From: Phoronis ovalis
Lineage: Eukaryota; Phoronida; Phoronidae
Reading direction: 5' to 3'
Assembly (NCBI GenBank): GCA_028565635.1
Contig: JAOXYB010022736.1
Span: forward strand, 1-33,111
Length of the DNA stretch: 33,111 nucleotides
The position numbers were made by a program, and so were the translations under genes. The notes under the pieces were generated by a model, which saw nothing but the letters and a program-made list of their open reading frames with translations, made no database searches and was not told the DNA's origin. Of this stretch, positions 1 to 10,197 are shown one piece after another (positions within the stretch are counted from its first letter, which is position 1; each line of letters starts with the position of its first letter).

Positions 1-469
1 CAGGAAATAGCACCAAATATTGCCCCCGGAACCCCCTAGGTTCGCAACTGGATAGGGCAAAAATCTCACTAACCCCCTTACGTTTGACCTGGGGGGAGCG
101 ATGGGAGGTAAATCCTATATTAAACACTATACGTTTGTGGACATTGTGATAACTTTTGAGATGATCCCTAAAGTACTTTATTTACGCACTGTACTCTAGT
201 CATGATGTTTGGGACTGTTCATCTCCATTTATGTTGTATGTTACAGCATGCAACTTTAGGCATTATTATAATTAATTGGTTTACAAAAGTTCAGCATAAA
301 CTTAAATTTTCAAAAAAATTCAACAATTAGAAGATGCTGAAATGAGAATTAAAACATAAATCATGAAATCTTTAAAGTAACTCCATGCTACAGTGAATGA
401 CTTCAATCAAGAAATATATTTATACTACGAAAGCAGGAATTTCCAGATAAGAAAATAAAAAACATTTAC

Positions 470-3400
470 CCAAATTGCTAAGCACTGGTGCACAAGTGGT
501 TCTGGATATGGATGAGCTATCGGTATGTACTTGTGTCATTGTTGGTAATGAAGATCGAGAGGCCATTACCAGTGGATACCTAGCAGGGAATTTTGCATTC
601 AAAGTACCTTGTCTATACACCTGTGGTACACCATATTGAGCAATCTGTCCATTTCCTACTTGATAAGCTGGATCAACTGGTAACACTTGCGTAACAAATC
701 GTGGATAGATTGCTGGGTTTTGATGCGTAGCATAACATGAAGAATTTGCTATGGGCAACCTGAGAACAGCAGGCATAACAGTTGCTGGTTTATAACATGC
801 AGTTGTCAACCCCCTGGACATCCCCATTAATGGTGCAGTATTTTCCGCTGATCGTGCGGTCGATGGAAATCTCTCTATGGATGGTGACACAACTCTTGAT
901 GTAGCATTCTTCAAGTTCAAGCTTGCGGTTGCAGTGAATAAGGGTGGTTCTCCGTACAGAGGAACATCAGATACTAGTTCTGGAGTGTTGATACTGGTAT
1001 GCACTATACTTTTAGAAGCATTTGGCATTTGCCTTGCTTCTTCTAGAAGCTCTCTTACTGTTTTATTACATGCTACAACATGAGGCTTGACAATCCCTTC
1101 AGGTTTTCTCCGATTGGATTCTGATCCACTGCCACTCTTTGCAACATCTGGCTGCTTTTTCAGTTTTTCCTGCGAATCAAGTGAACGTTGAGGGATTAAT
1201 ATATGCAATTTGTCAAATGATGAATTTGTGTTCACCTTTTCATCAATATTACCGCTAGCTCTGGAGGTACTCGATCTCGAACGCACAGATAAATTACAAC
1301 CAGCATGAACTTCTTTGTATGGCACCTGTTCTGGTTGTTGAGCCTTTAATTTCTGTATTTCTTTATTTTTTTCTGATGTTGAAGGTTTATCAACTACTTG
1401 TGGACAAACCACATCATTTTCTGAGCTCTGTTCTGGGATTTGGGGTGAGTAACTGTGATGACTTATCACATCTATGCCTGAGCCCTGTTCTTGAATTTTT
1501 GATGAAGAACAAGGAATATTTATTTTCTGAGGCAGTTTTGTATTCTGGTACAGTTTGGACTTTGGTTTTCTATCTTCAGGACTAGGACTAGATGTTAACA
1601 ATGGAGATTCTGGTGGGGAGGAACTGACAGAAAGTACGCTATCTCGCATAGTTACAGTTTTACTGGGTGTAACTGTGAAAGACTGCTGATCATCTGTAAC
1701 GATTGGTTTCTCTGGTGTAGACAAACACGAGTTGTCATAATTATCAGCCCCAGCACCAGAGTGACATTCTGTTGCCATTGGAGAACTATGGGTTACCCTC
1801 ATATCCCATCCCATATTTGGCATTTGGCTATTGAAACAAATTGGTGATGAAGGAGTTTGCGTATAACCAAATCGTTCATACTTCCCATTAGTACCATACA
1901 TCCCTGATTCATATGTACCAGGTATTGGACACATTGGCAAATAAGGATTTTCAGGCAAGTAGTTAAGTTCAACTCTTTCATCTATTCCAGGAGTTGTATA
2001 TGGTGATCTCATATCAAAATATGGACTTGGTTGTATGTTGTAGTCTGAAAACACAGGATGTTTCCAAGTCATTGGCTGGTTTGGAGGTCCAGGATAATTT
2101 CCAAGAAAAGGATCCATAGATCTGAATGCTGGTGGAGAATACTTATTAGCCAACGTCTTATACATATTGGAATCTACAACATTATGAAACAAAAAAATTC
2201 ATTCTCTCACATTGCTAATTGAACCCAGTTTAAAGTATTAATACATATTCTTTACAAATATACATGTTATAACCATATTACAGCAGTTCCAACCTATTCA
2301 TAGTACAGTATGTTTGAAACTTGAATATGACCCAACTCTGCTGCATGAAATGTTGAAAGTTTGATGAACGGCTATCGGCAAATAAAAAATATTACAGCTG
2401 AACATCTGGAGGATGTTGGAAAGTTAAAAGAAATACTTGTATAACATGATTCTAGCAATATGTATGTGAATTAGTCTTTGAAAGACAATTAAATTGAATT
2501 TGGACTTACCATGGTAGGACAGCCTGGCATCATATGGACTTCTATCAATGACTGGCTGCTGTGCAAAATGATTCAATGGTGCTATTGTTGCTACCTGAGG
2601 ACAGGAATATCCCATCTGACCAGATGGATTACTCAGGGTTTGCTTGAAATGTGATGTCGGTAATCCAGGACTTGCTCCAGTCGGATAAACTGATGCCATC
2701 TGAGGACTTGTCACCACAGGAGCATAACTGTTTGTGTGGCACCGATCTGGATAAAATCCAGCAGGCATATTGTTTTCTGCAAAACCCTTATACACTGATT
2801 CATGAGAAAATGAGGAAAAATGGGGTAAATCTGCCATGGGTTGACTATTGCCATCATTGAAATTTGAGGTTGGATCAGACTTTGATGCTGTGTCTGTACT
2901 AACAGATTCTGAAGGAGACATACTCAAAGTGTTGGACTCATCACTCCAAGTGTCAACAGTAGAATATTTTTGTAGAGAAACTGGAGATTTACTTTCTTGC
3001 ACCAAGATGGATGCAGTTTCCCCAGATTCAGATGTAGACACTGTTGAATGCCAACTTGATTCTATAATACAAGCTCTTTTGGAGCCAGAAGCATCTTTGT
3101 CAAGCCTTGTTTGCTCTTCCAACTGAATAAATGCAACAGCCTTTTCGCACTCAAGCTGATTTAGTAATGATACCCTATTATCCAAAATGGCCACTGTTTC
3201 TGCATCTCCAGAAAGCACACATGGAGAACTATCCTTGGCAGCCTCTTGACATATTAAGGCACTATGCTCAGCAGACTCCATTTTGTAATTTACATCTATT
3301 ACTTGGCAGTGATCCTCATTATCAGAATCACCTTCAGTAGGAACTGACACACAGTTGTCCTTTTCACATGTTTCTGTAAAATGTTCAACTTCGCCGTCTT

Positions 3401-4277
3401 TATTAGCAGAATAAATATGTGCCCCTAATTCTGAACATTTACCATAATCTTCTCTTGTAGGGGTTATAACTTTCTGATCTTGTACCATAGTTACTGTCTG
3501 CAGTTCTGCTAGTGTTTCATCACTGTTGACTTCCCCACATCTTTGCCACATTTTGATATCAAGCTGGCTTGCAGAAATGAATTCATCCTGTACCTGTATA
3601 TTTGCCACTGGTGTCAATTCAGTAAGTGTATTATATTCATTCAACCCTTCATTTATTATGTTATTTCCATAGTAGGACTGCTCAGATACTTCATTTTGTG
3701 AGTCACTGCTACAAGAAATAATAAAATTTCCAGGTTTGCAGGAGGTAGCAACATCAGGTTCACAGGACAAAGCAACATCCTCCTTGTGCATAGTTAGAAT
3801 GGTTGATGACATGCAACAACTGTTATTTCGCTGCCAATATTCATATTCTTCCAAATATGATTCATTAATACTTTTGTAGGAAACAGATCTCTCATTTTCT
3901 GGAAAGATATCATCCTCTTTTATATCCTTGTTGATTGACCAAAGGAGTTGGGATGTTTTAGGATCATTGTCAAGAGCATGTTTATTATCAGGGTTAGTTA
4001 GTTCTGATGAACTGGTGACAGCAGATATATTGTCTGCACTTATGTTGTCTTCAGTTCGCACAGTATCACTCTGAACATTGTCTTCATCAAAATCATTCAG
4101 TTTCAAGTAATATTGCTGCCCATCACACGGTATATCGTCACAAGCCTTTATCTCCATTTCATAAACAAATTTGCTTTCCACACATTTGTTATGAGCTGTA
4201 TTGGGTACCTTGTCTGGGTTTACTTTGTGCTGGCTAGTACTGATTGATTCAACATTAAACATTCCAACTTCATCCAT
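470..4277 (-). CDS. Large disordered Ser/Thr/Pro/Tyr-rich protein, 5' part (two coding exons, 3' end outside window)
   Basis: I do not recognise the family. Coding exon A is 4277-2510 and exon B is 2173-470. The intron 2509-2174 starts GTAAGT and ends TTGTAG. Exon A ends in phase 1 (G) and exon B opens with AT, which together make an Asp codon and keep the frame, so the model is strong. Exon B ends at a phase-1 GTAAATG donor, and the remainder lies beyond position 1. At least 1157 residues are encoded. The ATG has A at -3 and G at +4. A pyrimidine-rich acceptor at 4291-4292 shows an upstream 5'UTR exon. Residues 1-589 are acidic and Ser/Thr-rich, with a small Cys-containing repeat near 166-180. 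Residues about 596-708 are Pro/Tyr/Met-rich. Residues about 773-796 are a cluster of Ser-Pro sites followed by a basic patch. Residues 816-848 hold a degenerate internal repeat (QEQGSGIDV / PEQSSENDV). No folded domain, signal peptide or membrane segment was seen. Any conserved domain is probably in the missing C-terminus. A nuclear or RNA-associated role is guesswork from composition. Confidence 0.85.
2174..2509 (-). other. Intron between the two coding exons of the large disordered-protein gene
   Basis: The 336-base intron has a consensus GTAAGT donor (2509 downward) and a TAG acceptor at 2174-2175 after a T-rich tract. It interrupts an Asp codon in phase 1. Nothing else was recognised in it. 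Confidence 0.85.
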
Positions 4278-4290
4278 TTTTGTAATTTAT

Positions 4291-5054
4291 CTGGAAAAGA
4301 TATGTAAATGTCTAATACTCACTCTTTGGAGAATAAGCAGAAGGCACATTTTTTGAATAGTCATACATCAAAATGGTGGATTGATTTGATTTGATTACCA
4401 AGTAAAAAAGAGACATTTAGTACTCATTAGTATTATGAACATCATTTTAAAGCTCTTTTGGGGGACTTGAAGTGGAGTATAGGTAGTGCAGAAGGTGCAT
4501 GCATTTTTACCTATCTGTCAAGCCCATTTTTATTTATAAAAATTCACAAAAACAGGGTTAGTAGAAATTAACGATCTAATATAATTTGGTTAAGGGCAAT
4601 TAAATGTAGGTGCAAAATCAATTAATTTTTCAAAATTATATCTTATATAATAATTTAAATTCAAGCGTCATTTAGCAAAATTATGCCAAAATAGTGACTC
4701 GCAGATGCATTTGTATGAAGCAACATCCCTAATACGACTGTTTAAAGTGACAATTTAATGATCCCAATACCCACTGCCTCTAAATTATGACATGCGGAAT
4801 GCTAGGATCATTGAACTAAACATGCTCATGCAGCCACGACTTTAAACTATTATTGATAAAAATGTGCTTGGTTCATTACACTTTCAAGGTATTTTTTTGC
4901 AAAAATTGATAAATTTCTAAAAATTTAGTGATTATCTAATGCTTTAACTATTAGACATTACAATCATACAAAATAACACTAATACTGAGAGCCACAAGGG
5001 GTTTTTCGTGAGCATTGGGGTCTGTTAAGCCCGAGTAGCGAGCAATATCTTTTG
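4291..5054 (-). other. Probable 5'UTR intron of the large minus-strand gene
   Basis: This AT-rich stretch has no coding potential. It lies between the acceptor TTTTCCAG (AG at 4292-4291 on the minus strand), 14 bases before the start codon, and the YY1-like element. It probably contains the end of a non-coding first exon and the first intron. The exact donor could not be fixed. Confidence 0.35.
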
Positions 5055-5064
5055 GCCGCCATTT
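5055..5064 (-). promoter_or_regulatory. YY1-like element, possible promoter of the large minus-strand gene
   Basis: On the minus strand this reads AAATGGCGGC, close to the YY1 consensus (AAGATGGCGGC) that in animals often sits just downstream of transcription starts. It lies about 770 bases upstream of the splice acceptor that precedes the start codon of the large gene, in the right orientation for a 5'UTR exon. It also opens a 27-codon upstream frame. The donor of this putative exon is not clear; several weak GT sites follow. The promoter assignment is inference. Confidence 0.35.
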
Positions 5065-5895
5065 TTAAAAAAATTTATTTGCTTTTCTGCTTAATTTTTT
5101 TGAAGCAGTCGTACCCGTTAAATAAAGCTTATTAAAAAAATAAAAGTGAAAATGGCAAAATTTGAAACCTTCACGCCTTATGCACGTCCGTAATTAATCT
5201 CACTAACGTTGTTGCCTCTGATGGGGTATTTTTTGTCTCGGTTGCTTATGACAATAACAATAATATAAATTTATCAAGAGACAAAAAGCACAAATGAAAG
5301 ATTCAGATGCTAGTCTTATAATTTACGTTTTAAATCTAGTGAACAGGAAATGTTCTACACATAAAAAATATATATTTTGGAGATGCAAATATTTAATAAT
5401 ATTTTTTAGTTAATTTATACAAATACATTATAATAACTGACTGTTACTATAACAATGGAAACATTGAATTTGCCTGTTCAATTTTTCACCTACTTTGTGT
5501 TGATAATCCTTATATAAATATTTTTACTTAGAAACTTTCTTTTTTCACAATATGTGCAAAACTTAAATATCACCTAATACTTTATTCTGATGATATTTTC
5601 TTCATAAAACATGCCAGTAAAAAACATGAAATCCTGGAAAGAAACTAAACATGGTGGACAGACCGAAATATTATTGCATGCCATTGCAAAACTTTACTTC
5701 TATAAAAGTACTATTGTGAAATTAATTCCACGGGTGGTCAGATAAGTAAAAGTTTCGAAAAAAAATTTATGTAGGCGTATAACAGGATTATCAAGCTATC
5801 AAAATTTATAAACAGAGGAAGTACCTGGGGGGCACATTGGTGAAAAGATGGGTCCACATGCATGAACAAAAATCACGTGAATAGGGTAATTTTTT

Positions 5896-5956
5896 TTCAA
5901 CCAAGCGTGTAACATGTGTTCCGCGTTAAGGGTATACATTTAGCTAAATATTGGCA
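5896..5956 (+). repeat. Dispersed repeat, copy 1
   Basis: A 60-base segment ending GGTATACATTTAGCTAAATA recurs with about 80% identity at 11085-11148, where the matching segment reads GGTATATATTTAGCTAAATA. The preceding bases also align (GTTCCGCGTTAA here, ATTCCATGTTAA there). Both copies are in the same orientation, and the second lies in cornichon intron 1. The family is not identified. Confidence 0.6.
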
Positions 5957-7088
5957 GCACGAGTTATACACCCGTAAAACACGTGTTTTTCAGCATCAGA
6001 TGCATAAAAAGGGTAAACTTTCCAGCCATCAGATGCAAATCAGCCCGGCATAAACTGTTACTTAGGGACTGGTCAGAAATTACCACAGGGGATGCAAAAC
6101 AGGTGGGGTTGTTAAAGGCTTATAAAAGTTAATAGCCATACTCATACCCATTATACCATATGCAATCAACTTCATTATGTGTAGGATATGCTAGCTTCAT
6201 ACATTCTGCATAATAATGTTACTTACGAGACAGGTCAGAATTTATTTTTGGGCTGCTAGGTAATAAGAGAGGTGATATTTTTATTTTTCGGTGCATACCA
6301 AGGGGGATGCATTTTTATTTTGGTCTTCGTCATGAACTGAATTCTCCTGAACACTTAATATTCTAAAGAGTAAACGTAGAACAAATTAGACTTAAAATAT
6401 TATTATTAACTATCAATTTTCGTATCCTACTTTAATAAATATGAACATTTTAATCTAAGTACATAAATATAAGGTAAAAGATCTAGTTTTTTTAACAGGT
6501 TTAATGACTAGACAGAGGCATGCAAGTTTATATATACTGACAATTTATTTTAATTACTTTCTGAACAATTTCAGTTAACATTTCCTCTTTCAAATTAGAT
6601 CTTCAAGGTCTCTAATAATGCACCAGAAGCTATAAATTGTGTTCTAAATTTTATAATTTTCCCACGGGGGAGTGCGCCGGACCATTCCAACCACATTTAA
6701 TAACAAAATAATAAGTTTTTTAAATAACATTCTACTATGCCATCCCTTACCTGACAACAGAAAAGAACACTGCAATGTGACAAGAAGGAAGTACTTTGTA
6801 TAATATATATGTATATATATCCTCTGAATACAACTGTAGGCAGTATATGAGCAATGTGATGAGAAAAAGGTGACAGTCATTCAACAAAGCCCAGAGAATG
6901 CTTTTGTTTCAGTAATTAAACAGAATTTGGGTTACAGATTCCATCTGATTAATGAGTGTTCTGAAGTCTGAAAAATTTATTGTGTAGACTTTTTTTGAAA
7001 GTTTAGGTTACAGAGTATTTATGCACCGGGTAGTAATCAGTTCTCTTAATTCTGGGTATAGTTATCCCGGATAGTGATTCGAATTCAT

Positions 7089-7128
7089 ATTTGACACGTT
7101 TCACCGCAGTGGCTTCATCATGTCAAAT
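7089..7128 (-). repeat. Short hairpin locus with TGATGA...GAAACG signature
   Basis: ATTTGACA (7089-7096) pairs perfectly with TGTCAAAT (7121-7128). On the minus strand the loop starts TGATGAAG and ends GTGAAACG. The arrangement recalls hammerhead-ribozyme core words (CUGAUGA, GAAAC) found in Penelope-like elements. However, one stem encloses both words here and the required three-way junction is not evident. It is most likely a degenerate transposon tail. Confidence 0.35.
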
Positions 7129-8115
7129 AAGCCTCAGTTTTTAGCTAGTTTGGAAGCAATTTCTCAGCAAGGTCTCTAAAATCTCAAAAAAGTAACCCAA
7201 GCAGTACAGCGAAATTTGATTCATTCAAAAAGTTGCAATCTTTATATAAAAGAAGTTTGAAGGTACAAAAAGTGACCCAATGTGTCCTGGCAAAAAAGAG
7301 TCCACGAATGCATCAGATTGCAGGAAATCACAAAATATTCAAAAAAATTCTAGACCCCCCTAGTTGAGCTTCACGCCCTGTGGGCGCTCGCATGAATCGT
7401 CCTTAACTCAAATTTCTGGAAGGGGGTCATATTTGTTGTGTATTATCTGAGGGTTGCAATTTTTTTGCAGAAGTTCTGGAGGGGGGTTAATTTTTTTATG
7501 CGCAATGTTTTTGAAATGCACCAACCCTCTGATCATTTCTGACCTGTTCCTAATACAATTTTTTATTGCATTCAAAAATTGCATATGAAGTTGTTTTTTC
7601 GCAATATAACACTTAAACTGTTCTATTTTAAATAATGTGTTCCTTTAACTTTATGTAGGACATTATATTCTGTCAAGGCTTAAATTCTTAATAAGTGTGA
7701 TGTCTGCCAAAGGGTCACTATTAAACCTTTTCATTTTCAAAGGGTCTTTTTTTAGCAGCCTATATCATTTTTTTAAACATGTGTTCGCACATGTGGGCCA
7801 CCTTTTACATAAATATCCCCAGGGAAAGTACATGCAGAGCAAAAATTTCGTTCCGCTTGGTTTCAACTTTTTTATTTGGGTGCTACTGCAGCCTTAAGGC
7901 CGTATGATGTGACGCATATGAATAAAAAAATATTCTTTAGTTAAAATAGATAAAATTGAATTTCATTAATATCTGTTTTCGTTTTAGATATAATTATATG
8001 CTTTTTGCAAGCTTCTTAATACCGCTGATTATGTCAATTAAATCAAGTACGTGCCAAATATCTCAAATGGTGTAGGGGTACTCAAGGTTTTTTGACTACA
8101 GGGATGTGCCGCCCC

Positions 8116-9490
8116 GGGGGGTACTCAAGGTTTTTTGACTACGGGGATGTGCTGCGGAACCGAATCCAAAATTTTAGCTTGTGGTAGAAAACCCAATCCA
8201 AATTGTTTGAAATTTTAGGGTAGCAACCCTAATTTTGTGAAATATAACGGTAGCAATCCATTTTTACACAAACTAACTTATACAAACCAATTCCAAACCT
8301 AAAGGGAATCCAAATTATTTGCTCAGTTATAAGCAGTGGGTAGCAATCCAAACTTTTAAATAACTTTATGGTAGCACTCCAAAAAAATACAGTAAAAAGT
8401 ATACAAACCAAATCCAAAATTTTCTACTGGACTGCACATGCACCCTCATCAAAAAATAAGTTGAGTTCTCCCCCTGGTGGTATTTGCCCTAATCCCCAGG
8501 GGGCAGTCAATATGAAAGTGGGTACCCATGTTGCAACATGGGTTTCAAAAAAGTCCCTAACAAAGTGAAATTCTGCAAAAAATACACCACTAAGGAAGTG
8601 AGTTTTCTGAAAAAATACACTGCTAAGGAAGTGTCACACCTCCAAAAAACCACCCCTTTTCGTGATTTTAGCAAAAACAGATCCTAAGAGCGTAACGCGC
8701 AGACGGTTGGACAAACATACCCTTTCACGCGAAATTTTGTTGGAACATGCGTACCCACTTTCATATTGACTGTCCCCCATCGGGGGGGTACTGAAGGTTT
8801 TTTGAATACGGGGATGTGCCGCGGAACCCAATTCAAAATTTTGGCTTGCGGTAGCAAACCCAATCCAAATTTTTTGAAATATAAGGATAGCAATCCAAAT
8901 TTTGTGAAATATAAGGGTAGCAATCCAAAATTTTAAAATATTTGAGTAGCAATCCATTTTTACGCAAACTGACTGATACAAACCAAATTTCTAAAAATCG
9001 TTTTATGGATACAAACCTACAATTAATCCAAATTATTTGCTGTAAGCAGCGGGTAGCAATCCCTGGGGGGTACTCAAGGTATTTTATGGTGGGGGTGTGC
9101 AGCCCAGTTGAAAATTTTGGATTTGGATTGTATGCTTCTTACGGTATTTTTTTGGATTACGCTGCCATAAAGAAATTAAAAAATTTAGATTGCTACTAAC
9201 TGCTTACAGCAAATAATTTGGATTAATTTTAGGTTTGTATCCATAAAACGATTTTTGGAATTTGGTTTGTATCAGTCAGTTTGCATAAAAATGGATTGCT
9301 ACTCAAATATTTTAAAATTTTGGATTGCTACCCTTATATTTCAAAATTTGGATTGCTATCCTTATATTTCAAAAAATTTGGATTGGGTTTACGGTAGCAA
9401 TCCAAAAAAATACAGTAAGAAGTATACAATCCAAATCCAAAATGTTCAACTGGGCTGCAGACCCCCCACCAAAAATACATTGAGTACCCC
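8116..9490. repeat. Cluster of nested inverted-repeat (foldback/MITE-like) elements
   Basis: Three related units share ends of the form GGGGGGTACTCAAGG and an interior full of the words TAGCAATCCAAA and TACAAACCAAAT. They lie at about 8116-8470, 8783-9061 and 9062-9490. The last two are largely inverted copies of one another: about 8930-9060 matches the complement of about 9190-9330. Unit 3 is itself palindromic, with 9064-9180 matching the complement of 9390-9490. Open frames on both strands within it (for example those containing KMDCYSNIL) are products of the repeat, not genes. There is no transposase, so these are non-autonomous elements. Confidence 0.75.
8504..8772. repeat. Foldback element inserted inside the inverted-repeat cluster
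   Basis: A 29-base arm at 8504-8532, beginning CAGTCAATATGAAAGTGGGT, is the inverted complement of 8744-8772 with one mismatch. The interior includes two tandem copies of a unit of about 33 bases (8572-8632; core AATACACCACTAAGGAAGTG). It separates units 1 and 2 of the surrounding cluster, which suggests either insertion or that it is the spacer of a larger palindrome. Confidence 0.65.
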
Positions 9491-10197
9491 CCCGGGCCCG
9501 GGCCCTAATCGCAGTAAATAATTATTTAATATTAAACATTTATACTCCTTGGTAAAAAATTATCTGCAAAACGCACACCTTATGGTAAAAAGCGTTGAAA
9601 GAAGATACCCATACTAAAAGTGGAGGCCCATGGGAGTGTCACAATATACAGTCACCATGTCAGAATGGCAGTGCTCTACGGCCGGCATCCACGCTGCACA
9701 CAATGGCAGCCATTGCATTGGCATTTTATAGCTAATATACACGTGTTGCAAATTTATAAACTTCTTAGCACATATTTATCAGCTTCTGAGTTAGAGAGTT
9801 TATTTCTTACCGAAACGTCGCAAAAATAAATTCAACTGTAGCGGACACCTTCTACCAACAATCCTTCCATGTCCTCATGCTTGAAATGACCGGATTTGAA
9901 AGTCCGCCGAGACTTGTAAGTTGTATGAGGTTGTTGCCTCAAGGATATCTAGGCTGGTTCCCTGTCCTCCCGCTAGATGTCTCAGATAGTGAAAAATATA
10001 ATAACAAAACAATTTCCAGTCACGTGGCAGAAAATTTAACAAATAATTTATTTCATTCTTATAAACAAAATAAATTGATGTGTTATAAAATATAGATTGT
10101 AAATATGTGTCTAGCCCTAGTGTTTTTTGATAAACGGAAATTGTTGTTAATTTCATCGAATTGGTATTATATAGCCACAAGCCGACCAAACCTGATC
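9491..10197. other. Spacer upstream of cornichon with transposon-tail-like sequence
   Basis: There is no supported coding exon, and the short frames lack splice or homology support. Around 9797-9835 the sequence ACCGAAACGTCGC is followed by an AATAAATTCAAC-type stretch, which resembles the 3' tails of retroelements seen in marine invertebrates. This likeness is from memory and is low confidence. The cornichon 5'UTR and promoter must lie in the right part, but no TATA box was evident. Confidence 0.4.

Larger units (their letters stand above)
5066..8095. other. Repeat-rich intergenic spacer
   Basis: No credible coding exon was seen. The frames here are short, lack splice context and consist of low-complexity residues. 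It holds a dispersed repeat copy (5896-5956) and sequences of the form GGACAGGTCAGAA in both orientations (about 6062, 6230 and, inverted, 7530). It also holds a G/C-run-containing repeat around 7340-7520 and a hairpin at 7089-7128. The mix looks like eroded transposable elements. Confidence 0.6.

Noticed and set aside
877-3340. Plus-strand frames of 60-90 codons inside the large minus-strand gene
   Set aside because: They are shadows of the minus-strand coding exons and have no independent splice or composition support.
8634-9521. Overlapping open frames on both strands with similar peptides (KMDCYSNIL type)
   Set aside because: They are translations of the inverted-repeat units; the same peptide appears on both strands because the DNA is palindromic.
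9620-9829. 69-codon frame upstream of cornichon
   Set aside because: The end of the frame runs into the CGAAACGTCGC retroelement-like tail, and there is no splice context. It is more likely repeat-derived.
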